Source: Pieris napi (lineage: Eukaryota; Arthropoda; Insecta; Lepidoptera; Pieridae). Taken from it: a stretch of 64,000 bases of DNA. The DNA lies in assembly GCF_905475465.1 (NCBI RefSeq), contig NC_062247.1, positions 4,588,001 through 4,652,000 on the forward strand. Reading direction: 5' to 3'. The notes beneath the pieces are model-generated. The model made no database searches. It had not been told where the DNA came from and saw nothing but the letters and a program-made list of their open reading frames with translations. Shown here piece after piece: positions 1 through 9,527 of the stretch (position 1 is its first letter; each line of letters begins with the position of its first letter). The translations under genes and the position numbers were made by a program.

Positions 1-80
1 TTAAAATATCGCCGATACCGATATATCGGCAAACCCAAAGTATCGCCGATATATCGGTATCGGTATCGGATGCATCCCTA
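1..80. mobile_element. hAT-like transposon terminus (fragment)
   Basis: The first 80 bases carry iterated, mutually inverted CGATATATCGG / TATCGGTATCGG blocks and end in GATGCATCCCTA, which read inward is TAGGGATGCATC. A TAGGG start followed by such blocks suits a hAT-superfamily terminal repeat. The other end and the 8-bp target duplication lie outside the window, so the family call is inference. Confidence 0.5.
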
Positions 81-519
81 ATTAAAACCTGTTTGCACTT
101 TACTTTTAGATGTAACTAATGTTGACTTATATAATATGGTTTTCTATACATTTCTGTGTTACTTTCATTGGGGTAGCAGTGTTCGGGAAAAAATTTTTCA
201 GTATATTTCTATGAAGTGACGTTTGAGAAATATATATCTCCAACTATTGAGTGATATTTTGTAAAAGAAGCAAATACATTTTTAGGGGAGGACTCTATTC
301 TTTCAAATCGGAACAGTTTTTCCATTTCCACACACGTTGTTTATAAGTACTTCAAAATTAGAGAATGTATCGCTATGTGTCCAAAATTTCAAAAAGCTTT
401 GAGAAGAATTGTCATAAATAACCGTGTTTTGAATTAATGAAATATTTTATTTATAACTTAACAGGCTGAGCCTATCGTTATTATCAATAAATATTAGATT
501 CCCCAGAAAAATTAAAAAA
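81..519. other. Intergenic, nothing recognised
   Basis: AT-rich sequence downstream of the TIL-A 3' end. I see no coding exon, RNA gene or repeat family member here. Confidence 0.5.
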
Positions 520-541
520 ACTTGGTTCTGTTTTTATAGGA

Positions 542-547
542 TTTATT
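542..547 (-). promoter_or_regulatory. Polyadenylation signal of TIL-A
   Basis: AATAAA on the minus strand, about 15 nt into the last exon of TIL-A, which starts at 562. The final exon is therefore very short, as in the other two TIL genes. Confidence 0.6.
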
Positions 548-560
548 TCTCTTCTACTGC

Positions 561-1863
561 CTCTGAAAAAACATACAAATTCTCGTTATTTTGTCTTCAA
601 ACTTACTTAGTTTTAATTGTTAAAATTATTTATGTATATAATATATAATTAATAATTATATTTCCATTTCCGTAGCGAAGTAGGTAATCCAGAAATCCTG
701 TGTCCGAACCCGCACCAAACCATATTTGGTTGCTAGATAGAGAAGGCTGATCACACATTCGCCAACAGTTCTCTGTAAATCTCACATTACTATCGGCCCT
801 ATTTAGGAGTAACATAAAAAAATCTATGCTTAAAATAAACGATGACAGCTTACAACAATCCTGAGGTGGAACACAGACTCCATCGTTGTTCCGCTTCCAG
901 TCATCATTGCAAATACATCCAGGGAGAAAGCAAAATGGAGCTAACGGTGGACAGGGAGGGCCCTTCTTTAGGTCTTCACAGGTTCTCCAACACACTTCTA
1001 GGGTACAATTTACGTACACCTCGTTCTCGGGGCAATCTGTAACTGAGGTGGAAATAATTTAACAAACGAGATATTGAATTAAGAGGCGACTGTATAAGTT
1101 CAGCCTTCGTGTCAGCGGTAACGCGCACGGTTATAATCAAATTCCAGTGTGTATAATAAATAAATATAAACTAAGGATTGCTTTTGTAGAGAAAGGCAAC
1201 TCTCCCGGCGTAGATAGTTCATGAGCGGCGGTGACAACTTTATTCAAAGTGTCTGGCCCATACAATTTTATCATCTTTGTACCTCTGAATGCTAGAATAT
1301 TCTTGTTTCGTTAAGTTATCCTAATTCCTAAAATAACTTTTGTGAAGATTTCCTGCATGATTAAATTGCAAATTGAGACGTTATTTAAATGTACACTGCA
1401 ATTTAGAATATGTAATATACAATGAAATTGCCATGAGGCTGTTTAATAAAATAAATAATGAATAATTGAGCGAGACAAGCGTTGAAGCCGGACGCATGCG
1501 ACTGTCATCCCTGTGGTCGTAGGTACGATCCCCGACTGTGCACCAATGGACTTTCTGTCTATGTGCGCATTTAACATTCGCTCGTACGGTGAAGAAAATC
1601 GTCGTTAGGAAACCGGCATGCCGTAGACCCACCAAGTCGACGGTGAGCGATGATTTTGGCTATTAGAAATGATCACGGGACAGATACAGAAATCTGAGGC
1701 CCCGACCTAACAGGTTAACCGCCATTGGTATTATGGTTATGTAAACAAATCAGTTAACATCATAATATAATATTTATTATTACTTACCTGCGGGTTTTTC
1801 ATCGACTTCCATAGAATAAACAACGTAGAATAAGAATAAAATTGGTAAGACCTTTAAAGACAT
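561..1863 (-). CDS. TIL-A: secreted TIL-domain serine protease inhibitor (3 exons)
   Basis: Predicted small secreted inhibitor with a trypsin-inhibitor-like (Ascaris-type) cysteine-rich domain. Exons on the minus strand: 1863-1788 (donor GTAAGT), 1036-854 (acceptor TTACAG, donor GTAAGC) and 562 onward (acceptor TTTTTTCAG). Exon 1 starts MSLKVLPILFLFYVVYS, a clear signal peptide; the ATG lies about 28 nt below the initiator. Exon 2 gives the ten-cysteine domain, beginning DCPENEVYVNC and ending PPQDC. The stop TAG is made by joining T (854) to AG (562-561), giving 86 residues. The putative reactive loop between Cys5 and Cys6 is CPPLAPFC, hydrophobic and without Lys or Arg, which argues against trypsin as target; chymotrypsin-, elastase- or subtilisin-like proteases are more likely (inference). 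If intron 2 were retained, the frame would continue 60-odd residues in an unrelated tail. Confidence 0.85.
1472..1727 (+). mobile_element. SINE-A copy, in TIL-A intron 1
   Basis: tRNA-headed SINE, the most frequent repeat in this window (13 copies). A B-box-like GGTACGATCCCC is at about 1521, followed by the body segments TGCACCAATGGACTTTC and ACAGATACAGAAATCTGAG. It lies antisense to TIL-A inside intron 1 (1037-1787). Confidence 0.7.
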
Positions 1864-1888
1864 GATGTCTTTCGAGTTTTTTTCTAAT

Positions 1889-1923
1889 ACTGGGCTTACG
1901 ATGTGAGGTCTCATCTTTATATA
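1889..1923 (-). promoter_or_regulatory. TIL-A core promoter (TATA plus initiator)
   Basis: Minus strand TATATAAA at 1923-1916, followed about 30 nt later by an arthropod-type initiator CCAGTATT around 1893-1886. The ATG is at 1863, giving a short 5' leader. TIL-B has the same layout and the same CCAGTAT initiator. Confidence 0.65.
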
Positions 1924-2122
1924 GTCGGAATCTGTGACGTTATAGATTTTCCGTAGACAGCTAATACGTATACATATATATTTGTTTTTATAATCATCAC
2001 GTCTTTATAATGCATAACCGACAAAAAATTGTTTAAATTACCTTAAATATTTATGAATAATTTCGCAGGTATAAAATTCTATATAAAGAAGCAAATTTAC
2101 AAAACTAAAGTTCTATTTATTC

Positions 2123-2234
2123 ACACGCCGTTGACTTGTTGTGCACATAGACAGCAAGCCCATTGATGCACAACCGGGACTTGAACCTACGACCTTAGGG
2201 ATGAGTTGCGCACGTAAACGCCACTAGGCCAACC
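2123..2234 (-). mobile_element. SINE-A fragment
   Basis: Head half of SINE-A in reverse orientation: GTGCACATAGACAG..., GAACCTACGACCTTAGGGATG and CGCCACTAGGCCAAC. The 3' body is missing. Confidence 0.65.
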
Positions 2235-2299
2235 GTATTAAATTATTCGTATGATTAAAATACAAAACTCATATGTAAAATAAAAAAATACCCATAACC

Positions 2300-2640
2300 C
2301 ACGAACACGCATGTCATGTAAGTGGATGAACCGAGGTAGGTATATCATGACCGTACCAAGTGGAGGTCTGCCCTGCGATTCTATAACTCACTTTTCGAAC
2401 TCACACAGCGGTATTCGCATCGGCGGTCGCTCTCAAATCAGTCATGAAGCAGTCATTTTATGATTTGGCATTCTGAAAAGGTGGGAGCTTGTAGTTTATT
2501 GTTTATCAGAATGCCAAATCATAAAATGACTGCTTCACGACTGATTTGAGAGCGACCGCCGATGCGAAAACCGCTGTGTGAGTTCGAAAAGTGAGTTATA
2601 GAATCGCAGGGCTGGCCTTCCATTTCGGGAACAACGTGTG
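2300..2640 (+). pseudogene. RTE-like LINE ORF relic, split by a foldback MITE
   Basis: The segment 2310-2370 (AAGTGGATGAACCGAGGTAG...GACCGTACCAAGTGGAGGTCTG) matches the relic at 32995-33115, whose frame gives the ...DRSKWSSVVSA pattern seen near the C-terminus of RTE-type LINE proteins. The 241-bp foldback at 2371-2611 interrupts it. Short and decayed; the family call rests on pattern recognition only. Confidence 0.4.
2371..2611 (-). mobile_element. Foldback MITE, copy 1 (241 bp)
   Basis: Two near-identical inverted arms of about 105 bp start CCCTGCGATTCTATAACTC and close ...GAATCGCAGGG around a loop of some 30 nt. CTG flanks both sides (2368-2370, 2612-2614). The same 241-bp unit occurs at 19842 and 43682; here the loop sequence is inverted relative to those, so this copy lies in the opposite orientation. 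No coding capacity. The superfamily is undetermined; a 3-bp duplication is used by CACTA, Zator, Academ and PIF groups among others. Confidence 0.85.
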
Positions 2641-3099
2641 AGTGTATAGATAGATACGGCTAGGTACGAGCCCCTATGCAAAATTGTTCGTGTAGTGTGA
2701 AATTTTCTCTGTGAGATTTTTATAACTTTATTATTTTTGTATATCGTGTGTATGGTTCTATCAATGCTGCAAGGTATCAAAACCTTTTCGTAGAGAATTT
2801 ACTGCCTATACATAGATATAAACTTTAAAAAAGAATTATAATATATACACAAGATTGATCTTAAATAATTTGGAAAAAATCTATTCATATAACTTTGCTG
2901 GAATTATGCCCAGTTCACAGCGTACTTATTAGTTACGGTCTCTGATATAATTTGTCTGCGGAAAAACCATGCATTAGCAGTTGATAAATAATTACATAGT
3001 GCTGTTTGTATTATCAATAATGACTAGAATCAACAAATAATTGACCATGCATAATTATGAGATTTCCAGTATACAGATAACAGATGATTTTATTAAAAA
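2641..3099. other. Intergenic, nothing recognised
   Basis: AT-rich, no exon or known repeat seen. Confidence 0.4.
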
Positions 3100-3394
3100 A
3101 ATAAATCAGTGGTTCTACATACTTTTTAGGTCTGGGCCTCAGATTTCTGAATCCGTTTCTTGATCAATTGTTAATCCAAAAGTCAAGTAGGTGATCAGCC
3201 TCCTGTGCCTGACGCACGCCATCGGTATTTTTGGGTGTAAGGCAAGCCGGTTTCCTCACGATGTTTTCAGTTGCGTGTTACGTTGAATTTTAAATTCGCA
3301 CATAGAAATAAAGTCCATTGGTGCACCGCCGGGGATCGAACCTACGACCTCAAGGATGAGAGTCGCACGCTGAAGCCACTAGGCCAACACTGGA
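3100..3394 (-). mobile_element. SINE-A copy, nearly full length
   Basis: Reverse copy running from the 3' end (AAATCAGTGG...TTAGGTCTGGGCCTCAG) to the tRNA-like head (GGGGATCGAACCTACGACC, GCCACTAGGCCAACACTG). The B box reads GGTTCGATCCCC on the minus strand. Confidence 0.75.
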
Positions 3395-3754
3395 GGATTT
3401 TATTACTGTCCCTTTATCGAGTCACATAAGGTTTTATTATTTTATTTATAATATCGGTTTTCTGTTCTATTTTAACCACATTCACATTACGTTGTAATTA
3501 ATTTCGGCTAGTGTTCATAGTCCTGTTTTATTGTGCTTATAAAAAGCTTGTGTAATTCCTTCTTGGCATAAAATATCTCGTTATACCTAAGGTGTTGGTT
3601 CTGTGTAGGCATCCAGTCTCGTTCTCTGCCTTTACCTTTACTACCATGAAGAAATTCAACAGTATCGATTTTATTTGTTAAGCAACTTTTAGCGAATTTT
3701 AGGTTTCTTAAATTGATACATTTTCGTTCGAATCACGGGCAACGGATTTTTTTC

Positions 3755-3812
3755 ACAAGTGTACTTGTTTAACTACATGAATAAAGATATTTTGAGTTTG
3801 AGTTTATATTGC
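3755..3812 (+). mobile_element. LINE 3' tail fragment
   Basis: CAAGTGTACTTGTTTAACTA followed by CATGAATAAAGATATTTTGA and a GAGTTT repeat tail, matching the longer copies at 9050-9260 and 26145-26262. Only the last 60 bases remain. Confidence 0.5.
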
Positions 3813-4360
3813 GATATTCAGGGTGGCCAAAAAGTCAAAATTTTGACCATACGCAATTACAACCACAGCATACACTTATTACACAATAAAAACGTACCCT
3901 GGTCTTGAAAAGATTTTTTTAAAATATTTTTGTGTGTTTCTGTGTGTGTTTTGTTAGTAATAAATGTTATGTATACCTATGTCTATGTCTAGATGGTCTT
4001 GGTGTCATTCAGGCCAATACATTGAGATTCATAGTCTCTCTATACATCCAGTTTAAGACTAAGGAAAAACATCGTAACATAAAGAAATGTATTGATTGGA
4101 ATAAACTATTTTAAATCTGGGTATTACCGATTTCAGTCACGTACAAAGATAACACTTCTCTGCGCAATTAGCTTTCCTAATATCGCTAAGTGAGGAATAA
4201 AGGGAAAGTGATAAAATAACCTTAATACAACGATGTTACGGCAACATGCTACGAATTTATGTCTCCCATTTATGTCTTAGGTTTGTATTGGATATAATAG
4301 GATAAAGTGTGTAGTATTTTTATATCATATGTAATATTATTATTAGATTATATGTGCAAA
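3813..4360. other. Intergenic, nothing recognised
   Basis: A 60-codon open frame here has no family resemblance and sits in AT-rich sequence; not called as a gene. Confidence 0.4.
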
Positions 4361-4622
4361 GAGCAGTGTTGGTTTAGTGGCTTCAGCGTGCGACTCTCAA
4401 CCCTGAGGTCGTAGCTTCGATCCCCGGCTGTGCACCAATGGACTTTCTTTCTATGTGAACATTTATCAACGCGAACGGTGTAGGAAACATCGTTAGGAAT
4501 TCGGCTTCCTTTAGAACCAAAAAGTCGACGGTGTGTGTCAGGCGCAGGAGGCTGATCACCTACTATTAGATTGACAAATGATCATAAAACACATACAGAA
4601 AAAAGAAAGAAAGAAAGAAAAA
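4361..4622 (+). mobile_element. SINE-A copy with GAAA microsatellite tail
   Basis: GCAGTGTTGGTTTAGTGG head, B box GCTTCGATCCCC, body to ACACATACAG, then a short (AAAG)n run at 4603-4622 in place of the usual 3' end. Confidence 0.7.
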
Positions 4623-5119
4623 GATTGAAAAGTAAATATGAACTGTCATAGTTTTATCTAAGTCAATAACTTTTTTCTAAGATTTCAGGTACTTAATATT
4701 AACAAGGATACCATTATTACTAACCTATTTAATATTAATATGAATATACACAGCTTTTAACAAAAAAAAATTAATCTTATTTATTTTATAAGCCATACAT
4801 CTAATGATTACGTCGGCTTAAAACTAATAACAATGCTGCTTAAACTTTAAATGTTACTTTAACAGTTGGGATTACTACTTAATGAAAATTTATATAATAT
4901 TCAGATATCAGGTTCAATGAGTCTATGATAAAACTTACAAAACTATCACTATATTCGGCAGTGATACTTAAACTTAAGATTTGATGGGGAAAGAAGAGAA
5001 AACACCCCTCTCCCCCACATCTTGTACAGTTTGGTTTCGTCTCTGTTTTTTATGATGAAGTTAATAACAAAAAAAATAAAACACATTTTTAAAAATATTT
5101 AATTTAATACAAAATTGAC
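4623..5119. other. Intergenic, nothing recognised
   Basis: AT-rich; no exon or repeat recognised between the SINE and the TIL-B 3' end. Confidence 0.4.
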
Positions 5120-5142
5120 ATAAATATTGCACCTCAGTAGCG

Positions 5143-5148
5143 TTTATT
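5143..5148 (-). promoter_or_regulatory. Polyadenylation signal of TIL-B
   Basis: AATAAA on the minus strand, 9 nt below the exon-3 stop codon at 5159-5157. Confidence 0.6.
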
Positions 5149-5156
5149 GTCTATTT

Positions 5157-6557
5157 TTAGTGCACTGTTGCCTTTACTGTGTCTGAAAAAGAAAGAAATA
5201 TAAATTTAAATAACGTCGCGTTACGCGGCACTATTAAAGAGGACGCCATCTTGACATAACTAACGCGCCAAATTAAAATTCAATATTAATGACAAATCCA
5301 ATTACAAGATTAAGGGTTTGTTTCACAATGTATGGATAAAGTACCAAATAGCTATGCAACACATAAATTATTTGGAAGATAAATTGTGCTATTTGACACT
5401 TCATCTGACTCATAACTTATGATGGACTTTATGTGACGAATAGCGCTATCTGACAGTCGTGAAACGCAACAATAGTGTTTATCCTACCAATAAGTAATAA
5501 ATAGCTAATTTGGAACTTATGTAGAACTTATCCGGACATTGTGAAACATACCCTAATAGTTGTATAAAATATTTATTTAGATTCTTTACCACAATCTTGA
5601 AACGGCACACAGATGCCATCTTTGTTCCTCAACCAGTTTCCTTTGCACACACAGGCGGGCATGTAACAGCCTATGGCTAATCCAGGGCATGCTGGAGGAG
5701 TGTCGAGGTCCTTACAATATTTCTCACAAACTGCCAACTCACATTCGACATATGTTTCGTTCGCTGGACAATCTGTAATGGAGTGATTATTAAAACAAAA
5801 AAATATTGGTTGTTTGTAAAGTAGGTTTACGATCGAGATGTTTACGTGATAACGTCTTATTGGTGATATAAGTTTTTGGGAAGTAAGGAATTAATGAAGA
5901 TAACAATTTTTTCAAATTTTAAATTACATCTATCGTTTTATTCACACTTTTGATGATAAATTTCGGGTGTAAAATGACAAGTTTACTTATTCGACTATGA
6001 TATACATTTTTCTTCATACATTCACGGAATGACTGGCAGCGCTCGAGATGAGACGGGAGATCGGTCCGTCTCTCTCTCGTTATACCTGCGATCGCGCTCG
6101 TGAGGTTTTGGTGTGACACAAGTTTCTGAACATGTCACCCGACTAAAACGATTTTAAAGACGTTATCACGTCAAAAAAAAGTAGGGAATGAAACCTGAAA
6201 CAATAGATTAATTTACAGTTGTACTACTACAGTTTCATTCGTAACTATCCGAGTCCTATATCACTCAAGATGGTAAGTATAATATGAATGAATGAATGAA
6301 ATCTTAATTTCTTCAAAAAACTTAGCTAAGTGCATCTTCTTAATTGGTTGCATGCAATGTAATTAATAAATATTTAACAATGTTAAAATATGGCGTCGTA
6401 ATGTGCTCGGTTAATTTATTATTTTTAATCGTAACAATACAAAGGGCATTTATTGTTCGCACTCAAGCGGAAACTTACCAAAAGCGTCTCCGTTATCCAC
6501 GGTCATAGCATTGATACTAACAATACAGAAAATTAAAAGACCAGCTTTTAACGACAT
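5157..6557 (-). CDS. TIL-B: secreted TIL-domain serine protease inhibitor (3 exons)
   Basis: Second TIL inhibitor, paralogous to TIL-A. Exons on the minus strand: 6557-6479 (donor GTAAGT), 5772-5590 (acceptor TTACAG, donor GTAAAG) and 5182-5157 (acceptor TTTTTCAG). Exon 1 gives MSLKAGLLIFCIVSINA, a signal peptide close to that of TIL-A. Exon 2 is again 183 nt, begins DCPANETYVEC, has ten cysteines, and its Cys5-Cys6 loop is CPGLAIGC. Spliced, the protein is 95 residues and ends DCDTVKATVH. If intron 2 is retained the frame instead ends GKESK with a stop at 5575-5573 (92 residues), so this gene can end sensibly either way. The equal exon-2 length and phase in all three paralogues favours splicing. 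Intron 1 carries a MITE (5841-6175) and intron 2 a PIF MITE (5314-5553). Likely target: non-trypsin serine proteases (inference). Confidence 0.85.
5314..5553. mobile_element. PIF/Harbinger MITE copy 1, in TIL-B intron 2
   Basis: 240 bp with terminal inverted repeats GGGTTTGTTTCACAATGT... and ...CATTGTGAAACATACCC, flanked by TAA at 5311-5313 and 5554-5556. A TWA target duplication with a GGG start is the PIF/Harbinger hallmark. A sibling is at 25650-25878. It fills more than half of the 407-nt intron, and its right end is 30 bp from the donor. Confidence 0.85.
5841..6175. mobile_element. MITE in TIL-B intron 1
   Basis: Ends TTTACGTGATAACGTCTTA and AAGACGTTATCACGTCAAA are inverted repeats about 335 bp apart. 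The element at 52292-52545 has related ends (TTGACGTGACAACGTC). The interior holds a CTCTCTCTCG-rich, relatively GC-rich patch. Superfamily not determined. Confidence 0.65.
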
Positions 6558-6576
6558 GATGAAGGCTTGTTGTCGA

Positions 6577-6610
6577 TACTGGCAATATTTTTCAGATTTA
6601 TCCTTTTATA
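6577..6610 (-). promoter_or_regulatory. TIL-B core promoter (TATA plus initiator)
   Basis: Minus strand TATAAAAGG at 6610-6602 with initiator GCCAGTAT at 6584-6577, and ATG at 6557. Spacing and initiator match TIL-A. Confidence 0.65.
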
Positions 6611-6882
6611 ACTTTAGATACGATGTTCAGGTTTTCCGTTAGTAATTATGTTATATAAAAACAAGTTTGCTCAACCTTGGTATTAGACAAGTGTGCATAA
6701 TGGAAATATAGGTTCTTTCCCCACTAGTAAGGAGAATCATTTTCTACTGTTGCATTTGAAATAGAATATTTGAATATTTACCAGAATAAAAAAAAATTTT
6801 TTTAGTTATTTGTACGTGTGCATTAAAAAAAATTGGAACCACAATGCACTAAAAGTTTTGAATAACAATATTTCTTATTTCA

Positions 6883-7090
6883 AGCAGTGTTGGCTTCAGC
6901 GTGTGACTCTCATGCCTGAGGTCGTAGGTTCGATCCCCGGTTGTGCGGCAGACCGGTTGTGCGGCAGACTTTCAGTCTATGTACGCATCTAACACTCGTG
7001 AAGGAAAACATCGTGACATGGCATGTCATAGACCCAAAAATAGACAACATGTATCAGACAGCTGATCACCTAGACTATGAAATAAAAATG
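6883..7090 (+). mobile_element. SINE-A copy
   Basis: Head GCAGTGTTGGCTTCAGCG lacks part of the usual CCTAGTGG segment. B box GGTTCGATCCCC. A small internal duplication of GGTTGTGCGGCAGAC at 6940-6970 is private to this copy. Confidence 0.7.
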
Positions 7091-7330
7091 ATAAATGAAA
7101 CGGATATCTATAGGCCAATACCTATATAGGGTTTAGAGGCACTGGATTATTATTATTAGTTATTTTTGATGTTTGGTCTTGTATTATTGAGACAATTTAA
7201 TAGTTTTGTGACAGAGTACCGTGGTAGTGTACCTTTAACGCTGGCAGCATTTTCTCGCTGTATTGCGATATTATATTTGAGCCGTTTATTATTTTCCGCC
7301 TGCACTGCGGCCGCGCCAGCTTTTTTGCTT

Positions 7331-7881
7331 ATTGTTAAGAAAATTAAGTGATTTAAACTATAATAACTAATTTATATACGTGGATCAAATTATACTTTCA
7401 CTTAAATATTTTTTTTCAATGTTAAAAATATTTAATCCGTTCCAAGCGGCCGTATAATTTTGTCGACAACACTTCTAAACAAAAAAGACCTACCGAATTA
7501 AAAGAATAGCATTGTCATCACGTCAGAATAAAATTAACTAAACCCAATCAATTCAGCACATTATGTTTATTAGTATCACCGTAGTGATAATAATTCTTAT
7601 ACTTTGACCTTGCTTGACGTCTATTATATACAATATACATAGTTGTTTTCGCGACTATATAAAGTGCGACGAGGATAAGATTTGATTAGTGTTATTTATA
7701 CACATAAAAATGGCAAACATAATGCCTCTTTTGTTTTTGTGTTTAGTTGCGTCTGCGCTAGCATCCGGTGATACAGTGAAAGGTATTTTTGACCATATAT
7801 CGAAGTGTAGCTTAAAAAAAATTGATATTATTAAAACAAATGTCTTATTAATTGTTAAGAAAATTAAGTGATTTAAACTAT
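7331..7881. repeat. 31-bp exact direct repeat bracketing the TIL-C promoter and exon 1
   Basis: Positions 7331-7361 and 7851-7881 are identical, starting ATTGTTAAGAAAATTAAGTG. They are 520 bp apart and enclose the TATA box and signal exon of TIL-C. No other copy of this 31-mer was seen in the window. It could be a footprint of a local duplication or of an inserted segment. Confidence 0.85.
7656..7663 (+). promoter_or_regulatory. TIL-C TATA box
   Basis: TATATAAA 54 bp above the ATG at 7710; transcription would start near 7686 (GATTAGTG). Confidence 0.65.
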
Positions 7882-9396
7882 GTGCAAGGCTGTATATTTC
7901 GCTCACTCAGGTTTTCTTAGTTTTATAACCCAGGAACTGTATACTATCTCTGAGAAAAGGTTGTATCCAACAAATTATAGTAACAGAAGTATTGTAACAA
8001 TGCCACTTTATTCATTGAAACTAAATAAGTCGGTATTGTTTTTACTATATTAATCGTTCGTCACATTCAGACAAAGTGTGATTACGCTGTGATGAAAAGA
8101 GACAAGTGACTACTTCAGTTACCTTTAGTAGTAAACGATGTCATTACACTGACTTTTGAATGAATACGGAGGTATATATTTGTGTTACGGCGGGAAAAAT
8201 AAAAAAAAATATAGATATTTGGTTTGAAAATTATTAAATTTCACTCAATCAAAAAATAATTAATGTAAATCCGATACACTTCATAATAACAATATTTAAT
8301 TATATGCTTTTAATATCGGTGGTTAGGGTATAGTGCTGGAATAATTTATAAATATTTGAATAACATTAAACTTTTGGAAACCTAAATAATTAGGTAATTG
8401 GCGGCAAAATTTTTGTCATGTGGCGCCTTGGGGTTTTAGTGGGTATGCACATTCGCGAGTCCCACATAACCCTCCCGCACTAAGCAGTCGCACCGCGGTA
8501 GGGTATGCGCAATGCATTTCCCCAAGTGAAAAAAGCAGTGCTGAGGTGATAATATTGAGAGAACTACATCGAAATTGAATTAAAAAATGTCGCAATATCG
8601 CTATCGCTACTCGATTTTGTACCGTGCGATCACAAGTTTGCGACGATAGTCCTACAAATTGAAATAAATACTATCAAATTGCGTACAAAAACTCCATATC
8701 CTCTACATCTCCAACTCTTAAATTTACAGTTTGTCCCGAAAACGAGGTGTTTGTGGAGTGCAAGTTGGCAACGTGCTGGAAGACATGCCAAGAGCTCAAA
8801 AATAGAGGACCCTGCCCGTCGATAGCAGCTGGATGTGTGGATCCTGGTTGTGTCTGCATCAGCGACTATCTCCGAAATGATGAAGGCATTTGTGTAAAAT
8901 ATGAAGAATGCTGTGAGTATTCTAGAAGTTTGGTGTCCTTTGAGCTTGATGCTTAACAAGACCATCATTGTTGCGAGGTGGTCCCAGCAGGCTGATCACA
9001 TGAGCAATAATCATGTGAGCTAAGAAATGAATCTGTATTATTTGATTAAAAGGCCGACAGCGCACTCGCGAAATACTTGGCGATTAAAAAGAGTGGCGGA
9101 AAGTTTCTTGCCAGTTCTTCTAACCCGCTCTACGCCCTTGACTTGCCAACTGGTAGAAAATGTAAATTTACAATTAATTTAACTTCTTTCTGACAATTCA
9201 TAAGTGTACTTTACCTACATGAATAACGATATTTTGAGTTGAGTTGAGTTTGAGTTGTCCTCTGGCATTAAAAATGTCTACTTAACATCAGGTGAGCCTC
9301 CTGCCCGTTTGCCCTGCCCTATTAAAATTGCAACTTTGAGAAAGTAGAAACATATTTATTTCTGTGAAAAACTTTAATTATTATTTTTTTACAGAA
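7710..9396 (+). CDS. TIL-C: secreted TIL-domain serine protease inhibitor (3 exons)
   Basis: Third TIL inhibitor, on the opposite strand and head to head with TIL-B. Exons: 7710-7782 (donor GTATTT), 8730-8912 (acceptor TTTACAG, donor GTGAGT) and 9395 onward (acceptor TTTTTACAG). Exon 1 encodes MANIMPLLFLCLVASALA plus SGDTVK, a signal peptide unlike the MSLK type of TIL-A and TIL-B. Exon 2 is 183 nt, begins VCPENEVFVEC, has ten cysteines and ends VKYEEC; its Cys5-Cys6 loop is CPSIAAGC. The stop TAA is made by joining T (8912) to AA (9395-9396), giving 85 residues. Small aliphatic residues in the loop recall lepidopteran TIL inhibitors of subtilisin- or elastase-like enzymes (family knowledge; target here is inference). 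Intron 2 holds a LINE tail. The exon-1 donor is weaker than those of the paralogues. Confidence 0.82.
9050..9260 (+). mobile_element. LINE 3' end in TIL-C intron 2
   Basis: Contains GCCAGTTCTTCTAACCCGCT, CTACGCCCTTGACTTGCC and a tail ACATGAATAACGATATTTTG followed by repeated TTGAG/TTTGAG. Related tails are at 3755-3812 and 26145-26262. The family is a non-LTR element truncated at its 5' end. Confidence 0.55.
9270..9325 (+). repeat. Lepidopteran interspersed-repeat fragment
   Basis: TTAACATCAGGTGAGCCTCC followed by TGCCCGTTTGCC, the end block of a repeat also seen at 18365, 30750, 42195 and 45945. Confidence 0.5.
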
Positions 9397-9401
9397 ATAA
9401 A
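9396..9401 (+). promoter_or_regulatory. Polyadenylation signal of TIL-C
   Basis: AATAAA begins 2 nt after the exon-3 acceptor and overlaps the second A of the split stop codon, so the acceptor, stop codon and poly(A) signal are packed into about 12 nt. Confidence 0.5.
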
Positions 9402-9527
9402 GACCGATATAACGACAGCGACCAGAAGAATACAAGTAGCTAATAATTACCTATATTTTGTATTAAAAAGATTTATTAAGTATTTTAATTTATTCAAAGA
9501 AATTCCCGTAAAGATGCCCCTTAAAAC

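Noticed and set aside
630..1019. Single-exon 129-residue protein at TIL-A
   Set aside because: It runs through a conserved splice donor (GTAAGC at 853) into a non-homologous tail. The paralogues show the domain ends at Cys10 with splicing to a short last exon.
8630..8968. Minus-strand 112-residue frame
   Set aside because: Antisense shadow of TIL-C exon 2; no signal or family pattern.
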